From contig NZ_NXGV01000002.1 in assembly GCF_002407605.1 (NCBI RefSeq), forward strand, positions 310,001 through 374,000: 64,000 nucleotides of DNA. The letters run 5' to 3'. Below the pieces are notes generated by a model. It was not told the DNA's origin. It ran no database searches and saw only the letters and a list, made by a program, of their open reading frames with translations. Source of the stretch: Marinobacter sp. ANT_B65. Lineage in GTDB: Bacteria; Pseudomonadota; Gammaproteobacteria; Pseudomonadales; Oleiphilaceae. Shown piece by piece: positions 44,622 to 53,485 of this stretch (positions within the stretch are counted from its first letter, which is position 1; the number at the start of each line of letters is the position of its first letter). The position numbers were made by a program, and so were the translations under genes.

Positions 44622-45908
44622 ATGACCCGAATGGTCACCTCGCTGTCTGCTCTTCTTTTGAGTATTGTGCTGCTGGTTAGCGGGAATGCGTTTCTGATGA
44701 CGCTTCTTGGTATTCGCCTGAGCATCGAATCGGTTTCACCGGATGTTATTGGCTGGGTGCTGGTGTGTTATTCCGTCGGTTTTGTTCTGGGTACCCTCTA
44801 CGTACACCATATTATCGGTCGGGTTGGCCATATCCGCGCATTCGCGGTATTTGCGGCCATCGCCGCCGTCACCGCGCTCATATATCCCATGGCCATTTCC
44901 ATGGAGTTCTGGGCGTTTCTGCGGGTGCTTTCGGGATTCAGCGTTGCAGGGGTGCTGGTTGTTATTGAAAGCTGGTTTTCCAGCCGTGCCAGCAACAGTA
45001 ACCGGGGCGCCCTGTTTGCGGTTTACCAGATCGTTTTCTATCTTTCGGCTGCTGGCGGCCAGCTTATTGTTAACGTGGGTGATCCCGTCAACTTCATGCC
45101 GTATTCTCTGGCTGCGATTTTGCTGGCGCTGGCGCTGGTTCCCCTGTCCCTGACCCGTATGGAAGCGCCGGTCATCGAGCAGGTTCAGCGCATCTCGTTT
45201 TTCACGCTTGCCCGGGAATCGTTTACCGGTGTTTCCGGAGCTCTGATCTGCGGGATTCTGATTGGGGGTTTTTATGCGCTGGGGCCTGTATACGCAACGC
45301 TGATGGGCCTCGATGTTGCGAAAACTTCAACCTTTATGGCCAGCGCTATTGTTGCGGCAATGCTTCTTGCCTGGCCGCTTGGTCGCTTGTGTGACCGCTT
45401 TGACCGCCGTCGCGTTATGTTCTGGGTTGTGTTTGCCGCCGCTCTGGCCGCAGTTGCTGTAAGTGTCTGGGGTTCCGGGAATCTTTGGCTGCTAATGCTT
45501 CTTGTGGGACTGTTCACCGGCCTCTCGGCGATGATTTATCCGATTTCTGTTGCGATAACCAATGACCGGATGGAAAGCACCCGTATTGTAGCGGCAAGCG
45601 CAACCTTGTTGCTCAGCTACGGGGTGGGTAGCGTTATTGGTCCAATAGCGATGGCTGAACTGATCAATCTTCTGGGGCCAAAAGGGCTCTTCCTCGGCAA
45701 TGCCGGTTTTCTGCTGGTGCTTGCGGTGATTACGAGCCTGCGTATTACCTATACTGAGGATGTGGCCGTAGCTGATCAGGAGCACTATGTGCCCGCAATG
45801 CCTGAGACTTCTTCTGTGCTGGCTGAACTGGATCCACGGAATATGGAGTTTCAGGAGTCGCCCGAAGTTGAGGAGATGAATGAGGAAGCGTCGCTCCACA
45901 CTGGCTGA
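44622..45908 (+). CDS. MFS transporter (YcaD-like)
   Basis: Carrier of 428 residues with 12 membrane helices and a long acidic C-terminal tail (EFQESPEVEEMNEEASLHTG). The pattern GYSVGFVLGT-like segment in helix 2 (CYSVGFVLGTLYV), RVLSGFSVAG in helix 4 and the DRFDRRRVMF loop resemble the YcaD/YfkF group of uncharacterised MFS proteins. It stands alone; a MarR-type regulator follows 171 bp downstream on the same strand. Substrate unknown. Confidence 0.85.
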   Translation: MTRMVTSLSALLLSIVLLVSGNAFLMTLLGIRLSIESVSPDVIGWVLVCYSVGFVLGTLYVHHIIGRVGHIRAFAVFAAIAAVTALIYPMAISMEFWAFLRVLSGFSVAGVLVVIESWFSSRASNSNRGALFAVYQIVFYLSAAGGQLIVNVGDPVNFMPYSLAAILLALALVPLSLTRMEAPVIEQVQRISFFTLARESFTGVSGALICGILIGGFYALGPVYATLMGLDVAKTSTFMASAIVAAMLLAWPLGRLCDRFDRRRVMFWVVFAAALAAVAVSVWGSGNLWLLMLLVGLFTGLSAMIYPISVAITNDRMESTRIVAASATLLLSYGVGSVIGPIAMAELINLLGPKGLFLGNAGFLLVLAVITSLRITYTEDVAVADQEHYVPAMPETSSVLAELDPRNMEFQESPEVEEMNEEASLHTG

Positions 45909-46079
45909 CGCAAGGAGGCGGTTCTGGCTCTCGGTTTTTCCCGATTCCGTTTGGGTTGGATATCTGTTCTTATTTCAATTGTTAGCTTACTATTGGTAGC
46001 CTTGCTGTAATGTAAGCATTCTGGTCGGTACAGTGTGACCCGCGAAGCGCGATTCCGGCCTCGGAACGGAGTACTAATT

Positions 46080-46505
46080 ATGAAAGATCAGTTCCCATTT
46101 GCCGTTGCCCGGGTAACCCGCCGCTGGCGTAAGCTGTTGGATGAGCGCCTGAAGGATCTGGGTGTTACTCAGGCCCGTTGGACCACAATGGTCTATCTCA
46201 AAGAGGGTGGCGAAGGCCTGACCCAGCGTGAACTGGCGAGCCTGATGGCCATTGAAAATCCGACGCTTGTGCGTTTGCTCGACAGTCTGGAACAGCAGAA
46301 ACTGATAGAGCGCCGTGCCTGCCCTAATGACCGCCGTGCCCGCCGCTTACATCTTACGGATCCGGGCCGGGAATTCATGGAAGTTCTTACCGCCCGGGCA
46401 AATGCGCTGCGGGACGAAATGCTTGCCGGTATCAGTCCTGACGAAATCGAGAGCGCACTGAAAGTGTTCCACAAAATTCTCGATAATGCTGAAAAGCAGA
46501 AATAA
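46080..46505 (+). CDS. MarR-family transcriptional regulator (SlyA-like)
   Basis: Winged-helix regulator of 141 residues. The N-terminal helix (FAVARVTRRWRKLLDERLKDLGVTQARW) and the LTQRELASLMAIENPTLVRLLDSLEQQKLIERR helix-turn-helix followed by the NDRRARRLHLT wing match SlyA-type MarR proteins. Start at 46080 has GGAG 10 bases upstream. A GCTTAC/GTAAGC inverted repeat about 65-95 bp upstream could be its own operator, but this is weak. Confidence 0.9.
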   Translation: MKDQFPFAVARVTRRWRKLLDERLKDLGVTQARWTTMVYLKEGGEGLTQRELASLMAIENPTLVRLLDSLEQQKLIERRACPNDRRARRLHLTDPGREFMEVLTARANALRDEMLAGISPDEIESALKVFHKILDNAEKQK

Positions 46506-46596
46506 GCACTCCTGAAACCACCCTGGCCTGTTGCCGTAATTCTGCGCCAGAGTGGTTGTCATGCCAGTGCTGTTTGTTTAATATCAACAACTTCTC

Positions 46597-46735
46597 TTCA
46601 GGGGAGTAGTCTTCGCGCCTTGATTATTCGGGAGCGAACGGTGGTCAACATACTTGGGGCACAATCCCCATGGTCACCGTGTTTCATCGGCCTATCGGTG
46701 AAATTGGCAAGACCTGAGGCAGACTACCTCCAAGG
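46597..46735 (+). ncRNA. yybP-ykoY manganese riboswitch
   Basis: Leader with the conserved blocks I know from the E. coli alx/mntP riboswitches: CAGGGGAGTAGTC at the 5' side, GTCAACATACT in the middle and GAGGCAGACTACC at the 3' side. The 5' and 3' blocks pair (GTAGTC with GACTAC). Downstream, GGGCGGAA (46734-46741) pairs perfectly with TTCCGCCC (46765-46772), just before the ribosome site of the exporter gene, a likely expression platform controlling translation. Context with a UPF0016 exporter is the expected one. Confidence 0.88.
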
Positions 46736-46783
46736 GCGGAAGGTGGGCTGTCTCATGTCTGATTTTCCGCCCCGGACAAACCC

Positions 46784-47353
46784 ATGGATGCCTTTCTTAC
46801 CTCTACTGCAGCGGTTGCCATTGCTGAAATCGGCGACAAGACCCAGTTGCTCTCGCTTTTTCTTGTTGCGCGTTATTCCAGGCGTTTCGCCATTATCATG
46901 GGGATTCTGGTCGCGACGATTCTGAACCATGCACTCTCTGCCTGGCTGGGTGCCTGGGTTGCAGCCTGGATTCCGGAGCCATGGCTACCATGGATCCTTG
47001 CGGTCAGTTTTGTGCTGATTGCGCTGTGGCTTCTGATTCCAGACAAAGACGATAGCGACGACTCCCGATTCCTGGGTATGGGAGCCTTCATGGCGACAAC
47101 CGTAATGTTTTTTCTGGCAGAGATAGGTGATAAAACCCAGATTGCTACCGTTGTGCTGGCCGCCCGTTATACTGAAACAATGTGGGTTGTTGTTGGTACA
47201 ACCGTGGGGATGTTGCTGGCCAATATACCGGTTATCATGGCGGGTCGCTGGATAATGGATCGTATGCCACTGGCGGCCGCACGGATTTGTGCGAGTATTG
47301 TGTTTGCGGTTATGGCTGTTGTGACACTTTCATCGGTGCTCTGGAACTCTTGA
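46784..47353 (+). CDS. mneA: TMEM165/GDT1 (UPF0016) family manganese exporter
   Basis: Inner-membrane cation exporter of 189 residues with six helices in two inverted halves. Each half has the signature E-x-G-D-K-T/S: AEIGDKTQLLSL near the N-terminus and AEIGDKTQIATV in the middle. Bacterial members such as Vibrio MneA export Mn(II). The start codon lies about 50 bp after a yybP-ykoY riboswitch, which supports manganese-induced expression. Confidence 0.93.
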   Translation: MDAFLTSTAAVAIAEIGDKTQLLSLFLVARYSRRFAIIMGILVATILNHALSAWLGAWVAAWIPEPWLPWILAVSFVLIALWLLIPDKDDSDDSRFLGMGAFMATTVMFFLAEIGDKTQIATVVLAARYTETMWVVVGTTVGMLLANIPVIMAGRWIMDRMPLAAARICASIVFAVMAVVTLSSVLWNS

Positions 47354-47397
47354 GGGTGACTGCTGTCACTGCACCCGGAGAGGCTGGTTTTTCTGGA

Positions 47398-48456
47398 ATG
47401 GAATTTATGGAATTTAGAAGATATTCGATACTGATGTTGCTTGTGGGCTCTCTGGCTTTTTCGCCTGTTTGGGCTGCAGAGCAAAGTCGTACATCTGAAA
47501 AACCGGTTTCTGAAAAGACGTCCGACCGCAGCCCCCGGGTACCAACATTCAAGGTGAATGGTGATCTGGCAGGTCAGTTGGGTGTGTTTACTACCCGTTA
47601 TGAAGATACGTTTGCCGAGGTGGGAAGTCAGCTTGCAATAGGTTATCTCGAGCTGGTGAAAGCCAACCCGGGTGTGGACCCCTGGCTACCCGGTGAGGGC
47701 ACCACTATTACGCTTCCACGTCAGTACGTAATCCCGGAGGCCCGCCGGGAAGGTATAGTGATTAATCTGGCTGAGTACCGGCTTTACTATTTTACCGAGG
47801 GTGGCGTGCAGGTATACCCCGTGGGCGTTGGTAGCACTGAGAACCCGTCTCCCCTGACTGATGCCAAGGTAACCATGCCTCTGGAATCGCCGGCGTGGTA
47901 CCCCCCTGCCAGCATTCGTGCGGAATATGAAGCCTCTGGTGACTTCCTGCCCCGAATGATTCCACCTGGCCCGGATAATCCTTTGGGTACCCATGCTCTT
48001 TTACTGAGTGAAAAAGGTTATCTGATTCACGGGACCAATAAGCGCTTTGGTGTGGGCATGCCAGTGAGTCATGGTTGCTTTCGCATGTATAACGAGGACA
48101 TATCCCGCTTTGTTTATCAGGTGAGTAAGGGAACGCCGGTGCAGATTGTTAATGACCCGGTGAAAATGGGAATGTCGGGTGGCGAGGTCTGGCTTGAGGT
48201 TCATCGCCCTCATGAAGACTATAGTCAAGAGGACCGGGATCGTCTGTGGCGTGAAGTCACCCTCGAAGTCGAAGCGTTTCGCCAGAAACATCCGGGTGTA
48301 GAGGTTCAGCGCAAGGCCATAGAGCTGGCTGTAGATCAGGCGGCCGGAATTCCTGCCATGGTTGGTGAACAGGTTGCGCGTTTGGCATCCGACAAAACGC
48401 CAAACGAGAAGCAGGCGACCAGGGCGGAAGAGCCTGAGCAGAAGTTGTATTTCTGA
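47398..48456 (+). CDS. L,D-transpeptidase (ErfK/YbiS-type)
   Basis: Periplasmic cross-linking enzyme of 352 residues. It has a signal peptide (SLAFSPVWA), a LysM-like segment (QLAIGYLELVKANPGVDPWLPGEGTTITLP), then a YkuD catalytic domain with H211 in HGTN and the SHGC motif (S224-C227). The LysM-like part plus YkuD is the E. coli ErfK/YbiS layout, enzymes that attach Braun lipoprotein to peptidoglycan. An Lpp-like gene follows just beyond a shared terminator. ATG 47398 or 47407 could start it. Confidence 0.9.
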   Translation: MEFMEFRRYSILMLLVGSLAFSPVWAAEQSRTSEKPVSEKTSDRSPRVPTFKVNGDLAGQLGVFTTRYEDTFAEVGSQLAIGYLELVKANPGVDPWLPGEGTTITLPRQYVIPEARREGIVINLAEYRLYYFTEGGVQVYPVGVGSTENPSPLTDAKVTMPLESPAWYPPASIRAEYEASGDFLPRMIPPGPDNPLGTHALLLSEKGYLIHGTNKRFGVGMPVSHGCFRMYNEDISRFVYQVSKGTPVQIVNDPVKMGMSGGEVWLEVHRPHEDYSQEDRDRLWREVTLEVEAFRQKHPGVEVQRKAIELAVDQAAGIPAMVGEQVARLASDKTPNEKQATRAEEPEQKLYF

Positions 48457-48488
48457 TTCTGTGGGAAGTCAGGCGAAAAAGATGCCAT

Positions 48489-48518
48489 AAAAAAAGGCCG
48501 GGAGTACCGGCCTTTTTT
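48489..48518. terminator. Bidirectional terminator
   Basis: Stem GGCCGG/CCGGCC with loop GAGTA, preceded by seven A and followed by six T, so it works for both convergent genes: the L,D-transpeptidase on the plus strand and the lipoprotein on the minus strand. Confidence 0.92.
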
Positions 48519-48538
48519 GCAGTGCTTAAGCTTAAATC

Positions 48539-48820
48539 TTACTTCATGCTTGCACGATCGAGCATACGCTTGGCGCGCTCGTTTGCTTCGTCAGCAGATT
48601 TTTGAGCTGCTTTTGCAGCGGCCAGAGCCTGGTCAGCAGTTTGCTGTGCAGAACGTGCAGAGCTGGCAGCGCTGTTAGCGGTGTTCATTGCTTTGTCAGC
48701 AGTCTGCGCGGCAGAGCTGGCAGTTGCATTGGCTTCGTCAAGAGCGCCTTGCTCAGTAGTTGCACAACCTGCAGTCAGAGCAGTAGCCAGTGCGATTCCG
48801 GCGATCGTCAGTTTACGCAT
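48539..48820 (-). CDS. Lpp/OprI-like alanine-zipper outer-membrane lipoprotein
   Basis: A 93-residue lipoprotein. The signal ends in the lipobox LTAGC (acylated C19); the mature part is a long Ala-rich coiled coil with repeating AQTADKA/AQQTADQA units; and the C-terminus is a lysine (RASMK), the residue by which Braun-type lipoproteins are joined to peptidoglycan. AAGGGG precedes the ATG. A -10-like TATACT with TTGTCA 19 bases upstream occurs on the minus strand at 48962-48992. It probably tethers the outer membrane to the wall. Confidence 0.9.
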   Translation of the reverse strand: MRKLTIAGIALATALTAGCATTEQGALDEANATASSAAQTADKAMNTANSAASSARSAQQTADQALAAAKAAQKSADEANERAKRMLDRASMK

Positions 48821-49022
48821 TGTAAATCCCCTTATTGGTCGAGTTATTTCCTGTTGATCCGACGGTCAGTTCAGACAACTTCATGTCAGCTTCGGCCCGA
48901 TAGGCGTTGACTACCGGAGTCGAGAAACAGTGTAAAACACTCTGAGACGAAATGTTAACTAAGTATACGTGAATTTTCTCAGGTTATGACAACAACTTAA
49001 TTCTTGTGTCACCGAGAAGCGT

Positions 49023-49583
49023 TCAGGGAAGGATGCGAATGGGGGTGCCATCGTTGACCAGTTGCCAGATTTCGTCCATTTCCTGGTTATTGACTGCAAT
49101 GCAACCGTTGGTCCAGTCCAGGCCGGTATAGGCGAATGCCATGTCTTCAGAGCCATTGGGCAGGCCGTGAATCATGATGCTGCCACCTGGATTCAGACCC
49201 CAGTTTTCCGCCATTTCGCGGTCTTTTTTGCTGGGGTAAGAAATGTGAATGGATTTGTAGAAACTACTGCCTGAATTACGCCAGTCAAGTGTGTAATCCC
49301 CTTCTGGCGTGCGTTGATCGCCCTCAAAGAGCTTGTGCCCCTCCGGGTTGTCACCGAGTGATATACGGTAACTTCTGATCACTTCTTCCCCGTTCATCAG
49401 GTAGAGGCGACGCTGCCCTTTTTTTACCAGTACCTTGCTGACTACCAGCGATTCCTCAGAGGAGCTGTCTTCATCTGGCATTCGGGAATCTGCCCTGGCC
49501 AGCAAATCCGAGCTATAGGCTGGAAAGCTTGCTGAAAAGAACAGGGCCAGAAAACACAGGATTAATAAACGGGGAATAGCCAT
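49023..49583 (-). CDS. Small L,D-transpeptidase-family protein
   Basis: Exported YkuD-domain protein of 186 residues: a signal peptide (LFFSASFPAYS), a variable Ser/Asp/Glu-rich linker, then the catalytic domain with H139 in MIHG and C161 in TNGC. The TNGC in place of SHGC is a common variant in the short YkuD group. It lacks a LysM domain. It may cross-link peptidoglycan or act on lipoprotein links; the lipoprotein gene lies 202 bp downstream on the same strand. Confidence 0.88.
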   Translation of the reverse strand: MAIPRLLILCFLALFFSASFPAYSSDLLARADSRMPDEDSSSEESLVVSKVLVKKGQRRLYLMNGEEVIRSYRISLGDNPEGHKLFEGDQRTPEGDYTLDWRNSGSSFYKSIHISYPSKKDREMAENWGLNPGGSIMIHGLPNGSEDMAFAYTGLDWTNGCIAVNNQEMDEIWQLVNDGTPIRILP

Positions 49584-49691
49584 AACCTTAACTTACCAAT
49601 GATTAATCTTCACTTAAGACCGTTTATAACATAACCAGTAAGCGAAATGTTAAGGGGTTTTGTTAACTTTTATGGCTATCCAGTGCGAATA

Positions 49692-51416
49692 TCAAGGATT
49701 TTGTGACTTGTCCATTTTCAGGCCAACCTTGGTAACCTGATCTGCCTCAGTAGCCCTTGCCACCAGGGTAACGGGCCCAAGTACCACGGTGTCACCAATG
49801 ACCGGATGTCCTTTGGTGCGTCGGGCAAAGCATTCCGCCAGTGACAACTCTGGAGGCAGCTCATTGAATTCTATGTCATAAAACTGCTCTACATCACCGA
49901 GCAGCGCGTCACCGTTCAGTACAAAGTCGCCAAAGAAAGCTCTCTCCGCCAGGTATTTCGGTGTATGGCGGCCGCTCAGTGCCTTGCCCAGTTCCTTCAA
50001 CACACTGGGCGTGGCAAAGATGGCGACCATGTCGCCACTGGATACTTCCAGATCGGCATTGGGTTGCAGGCAGACCCGGTTGCGGAATACTCCTGCAATG
50101 GCAGTGTTTTCAGGAATGCGCAGCTGCCTCAGAGCCTTGGGGGTTTCCCAGTTTTCCCCCCGCAAGGGGAAAAGCATAAGTTCGTGATCGCCGGCTGCTG
50201 GGGTGTCCAGCGGCAAGCGGCGATATGGCTCGCCGTTTGCCGGTATTTCAAGGCGCAGCAGGCGCGCAAGCGGAGTAATAGTGGTGCCCTGAACCAACAG
50301 AGAAACCAGGACGATAAAAAAGGCTGCGTGGAATACGAGCTGTGCTTCTGGCACGTCGGCAATGATCGGGAACAGGGCCAGGACGATGGGTACGGCCCCC
50401 CTTAGTCCCACCCAGCTGATAAAGCCCAGTTCCCGGGGGTTAAAGCCGAATGGCCAGACGGTGAGCATGACAGTTAGCGGGCGGATGATGAAAATCAGCG
50501 CCAGAGCAAGGATCAGGCCGCTTCCTGCAAGGGGGAGCAGGTCCGTTGGATTGACCAGCAGGCCGAGAATCAGAAACAGGCACAGCTGGGCCAGCCAGGC
50601 CAGGCCGTCGTGGACCTGAAGAATCATGGGCATCATCCGCACCTGACGGTTCCCGATTACAACACCGCTCAGGTAAATGGCCAGAAACCCACTGCCGCCG
50701 AGAGCATTGACGGAGGAAAAGACCAGAATACCGGCGGCCACTACCAGAAGTGGGTACAGAGACGGAGTCAGGCGAATACGATTGGCCAGCTCTGCAATCA
50801 GAAAACCGCCGATAATGCCGCCAATGCCGCCAATGCTGAATTGTTTTACCAGCAGAATCAGCGAGTCCTGAATCACGTGTTCGCCATTGCTGGCAATCAG
50901 GGTGACCATCATCAGCGTCAGGAAAATCGCCATGGGGTCGTTACTGCCGGATTCAATTTCAAGTGTGGCACTTACACGTTCATTCAGGTGCAGCCCACGG
51001 CCCTGCAGTAACGAAAATACGGCCGCAGCATCGGTTGATGAAATAATTGAGCCAATGAGAAGGGCCGTCATCCAGTGCAGGTCGAACACCAGCCAGGCGA
51101 CGAACGCGGCACCTAATGCCGTCATGGCGACGCCTACGGTTGCGAGCACCATAGCCGGCTTGAGGCCTACGCGGAAGGTTTCTGCCCGGGTGCGCATGCC
51201 GCCATCGAGCAGAATAACGCCCAGCGCCAGGTTGGCGACCAGGAAGGAAAGCTGGAAATCGTCGAACTCAATGCCGCCGGGGCCATCTTTGCCCATCATC
51301 ATGCCTACTACCAGGAAAAGTAGCAGTACCGGCATGCCTACCCGGCTGGAAAGCGGGCTCAAAACGATGCTGATAACAAGCATCAGGGCACCGACGAGGG
51401 TGAGCGTTGGATCCAT
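49692..51416 (-). CDS. K+/H+ antiporter, NhaP2/CvrA type
   Basis: Monovalent cation/proton antiporter (CPA1) of 574 residues. About 12 helices cover residues 5-400, with the IISSTDAAAVFSLL and GSNDPMAIFL blocks of the transport core. The cytoplasmic tail has an RCK C-terminal-like domain (ALRQLRIPENTAIAGVFRN, SGDMVAIFA) and a CorC/HlyC-associated domain (GDFVLNGDALLGDV to the end). That tail defines the NhaP2/CvrA group. It would help with potassium and pH balance in salt. Start at 51416 is an ATG. Confidence 0.92.
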   Translation of the reverse strand: MDPTLTLVGALMLVISIVLSPLSSRVGMPVLLLFLVVGMMMGKDGPGGIEFDDFQLSFLVANLALGVILLDGGMRTRAETFRVGLKPAMVLATVGVAMTALGAAFVAWLVFDLHWMTALLIGSIISSTDAAAVFSLLQGRGLHLNERVSATLEIESGSNDPMAIFLTLMMVTLIASNGEHVIQDSLILLVKQFSIGGIGGIIGGFLIAELANRIRLTPSLYPLLVVAAGILVFSSVNALGGSGFLAIYLSGVVIGNRQVRMMPMILQVHDGLAWLAQLCLFLILGLLVNPTDLLPLAGSGLILALALIFIIRPLTVMLTVWPFGFNPRELGFISWVGLRGAVPIVLALFPIIADVPEAQLVFHAAFFIVLVSLLVQGTTITPLARLLRLEIPANGEPYRRLPLDTPAAGDHELMLFPLRGENWETPKALRQLRIPENTAIAGVFRNRVCLQPNADLEVSSGDMVAIFATPSVLKELGKALSGRHTPKYLAERAFFGDFVLNGDALLGDVEQFYDIEFNELPPELSLAECFARRTKGHPVIGDTVVLGPVTLVARATEADQVTKVGLKMDKSQNP

Positions 51417-51489
51417 CAGAACTCCGTAAGAGAATGCTTGCCGGGAGCCGGCTAAAGCGCTTATATTACGCGGGTAGTCACGCCTTCTG

Positions 51490-51563
51490 GCGGGTGTAGT
51501 TCAATGGTAGAACGGCAGCTTCCCAAGCTGCACACGTGGGTTCGATTCCCATCACCCGCTCCA
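51490..51563 (+). tRNA. tRNA-Gly (anticodon CCC)
   Basis: A full cloverleaf: acceptor GCGGGTG/CACCCGC, D-arm GTTC...GAAC, anticodon stem GCAGC/GCTGC around loop TTCCCAA (anticodon CCC), T-arm with GTTCGATTC, and an encoded CCA end (51561-51563). It is a single gene, reading opposite to the antiporter gene. Confidence 0.96.
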
Positions 51564-51715
51564 TGTCCCCTAAGTTTGCCCATCACGCGCCCCGTAAACA
51601 AGTTACTGTGTTTCTTGAGTTTTATATAGGTATAAAAATTCATAATACCTTTAGCTAGTTGATGTTTTGTATTGTAACTAATCAAATCGTCCCCACACGA
51701 TTTCACGTTTTTCAT

Positions 51716-51751
51716 GATATTAAATATGCAATTTTTTGCATATTTAATATC
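51716..51751. repeat. Perfect 16-bp AT-rich inverted repeat
   Basis: Arms of 16 bp (51716-51731 and 51736-51751) with loop TTTT. The left arm is GATATTAAATATGCAA and the right arm is its exact complement. It lies 153 bp after tRNA-Gly and 62 bp before the OFA carrier start, in a stretch far richer in AT than its surroundings. It could be an operator pair, a cruciform-forming site or a strong RNA hairpin. Confidence 0.85.
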
Positions 51752-51813
51752 CATAATGAGGCGGAATTTCGTTATCACCAACAACAAAATGACAAGAACA
51801 AAAGGGTTTGTTT

Positions 51814-53478
51814 ATGGATGGGATAGCCGAAGACCGCTCGTTCAGCGGCGATACCTCGCACCCGAAGCCGGGCTTTTTTGATCGGGAAAATACGGTTGCT
51901 GGCCCAGGTTTTAACCGCTGGCTGGTGCCCACTGCGGCGTTGGCAATACACCTGTGTATCGGTATGGCCTATGGCTTCTCGGTATTCTGGTTGCCAATGG
52001 CAAATCTTGTGTCGGGTGCAGATCCGGTCGCTTGTGCGGATATCAGCTTCTTTCAGGCGCTGACCACCACTTCCTGTAACTGGGCGGTCAGCCACGTTAC
52101 CTACACCTTCGGAATATTCATCGGCATGCTTGGCATTTCTGCCGCGCTGTGGGGTGCCTGGCTGGAACATGCGGGTCCGCGCAAGGCCGGTGCTATTGCT
52201 GCGCTCTGCTGGGGCGGTGGTTTGATACTGGGCGGCATTGGTGTAATGACTCATCAACTCTGGCTGCTCTATCTGGGCTGCGGTGTGCTTGGTGGTATTG
52301 GCCAGGGGTTGGGTTACATCACTCCGGTTTCAACGCTGATCAAGTGGTTCCCGGATCGCCGCGGTATGGCTACCGGGTTTGCGATTATGGGATACGGTGG
52401 CGGAGCGATGGTTGGCGCCCCCCTGGCGGTATGGCTGATGGGACATTATTCAGTGGATGGTGGCACAGGTGTCGCCAGCACTCTGATGACCATGGGTGTT
52501 ATCTATTTCTTCGTGATGATGGCCGGAGCGCTGGGGTTCCGGGTGCCACCTAACGGCTGGAAGCCGCTGGGTTGGGAGCCTGCCACTGGCCCGCAAGCCA
52601 ATACCATGATCACCCATGGACATGTACACCTGAACCGTGCCTGGAAAACCAAACAGTTCTGGCTGATCTGGAGTGTCCTGTTCCTCAACGTAACGGCCGG
52701 GATAGCTGTGATCTCAATGGCAAGCCCGATGCTGCAGGATGTTTTTGGGGGTGCTCTTGTGGGGATCAAGGATTCCGCTGCCGAGCTCACCGCAGCCCAG
52801 AAAACGGCAGTAGTCGCTGCCGCCGCCGGTCTGGTTGGACTGATCAGCCTCTTCAACAGTGTTGGCCGGCTGTTCTGGGCATCGCTTTCTGACAAGCTGG
52901 GCCGCAAAAATACCTACCTGACATTTTTTGTTCTCGGCATTGTTATGTATTGCCTGCTACCCACCTGGGGCCATCTTGGCATGGCGGGCATGTTTGTGAT
53001 TTCCATCTGCGTGATCATGAGTATGTACGGCGGGGGTTTTTCAACTGTTCCGGCATATCTCGCTGATATTTTCGGCACACAAATGGTCGGAGCTATCCAT
53101 GGTCGCCTGTTGACGGCCTGGACCGCTGCGGGCCTTGTCGGTCCGGTGGTTATCGCGCTGATTCGCGAAGTGCAGCTGGAGGCGGGAATTGAGCCGGCGC
53201 TGGTATACGACCGCACGCTTTACATCATGGCCGGCTTGCTTGTTCTGGGGCTTATCTGTAACAGCCTGATCAAGCCTGTGGATGCATCTCTGCACATGAC
53301 GGATGAAGAGCTGGCTCGCGAGCGTATGCTGCAGCGGGATAACGGAGCTTCTGCCGATGCCCAGACTGCAGCCCGTGGTGCTTTCGGGATAGTCGGAGTG
53401 CTGGCCTGGCTGGCTGTAGGTATTCCCTTCCTGATCGGGCTCTACATTGCAATCGCGAAGGCAGCTGCGCTGTTTTGA
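51814..53478 (+). CDS. OFA-family MFS carrier (oxalate/formate antiporter-like)
   Basis: A 554-residue carrier with 12 main helices and an additional C-terminal helix. Features of the oxalate/formate antiporter group: GMAYGFSVFWLP in helix 1, the GIGQGLGYITPVSTLIKWFPDRRGMATG block and the SDKLGRKNTYL loop. A large insert follows helix 6. Start at ATG 51814 rather than TTG 51808. The formate dehydrogenase operon and its regulator follow, so formate or a related anion is the likely substrate (inference). Confidence 0.88.
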   Translation: MDGIAEDRSFSGDTSHPKPGFFDRENTVAGPGFNRWLVPTAALAIHLCIGMAYGFSVFWLPMANLVSGADPVACADISFFQALTTTSCNWAVSHVTYTFGIFIGMLGISAALWGAWLEHAGPRKAGAIAALCWGGGLILGGIGVMTHQLWLLYLGCGVLGGIGQGLGYITPVSTLIKWFPDRRGMATGFAIMGYGGGAMVGAPLAVWLMGHYSVDGGTGVASTLMTMGVIYFFVMMAGALGFRVPPNGWKPLGWEPATGPQANTMITHGHVHLNRAWKTKQFWLIWSVLFLNVTAGIAVISMASPMLQDVFGGALVGIKDSAAELTAAQKTAVVAAAAGLVGLISLFNSVGRLFWASLSDKLGRKNTYLTFFVLGIVMYCLLPTWGHLGMAGMFVISICVIMSMYGGGFSTVPAYLADIFGTQMVGAIHGRLLTAWTAAGLVGPVVIALIREVQLEAGIEPALVYDRTLYIMAGLLVLGLICNSLIKPVDASLHMTDEELARERMLQRDNGASADAQTAARGAFGIVGVLAWLAVGIPFLIGLYIAIAKAAALF

Positions 53479-53485
53479 TGAATGT

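Noticed and set aside
45985..46017. GCTTAC/GTAAGC inverted repeat before the MarR gene
   Set aside because: Only six bases per arm with a long spacer, too short to claim as an operator.
46506..46560. Imperfect hairpin (ACCAC...GTGGT) after the MarR gene
   Set aside because: Stem interrupted, long loop and no T-run; not called a terminator.
46620..46925. Plus-strand 101-codon frame overlapping the riboswitch and exporter start
   Set aside because: The riboswitch and the in-frame exporter gene explain this region; the frame is incidental.
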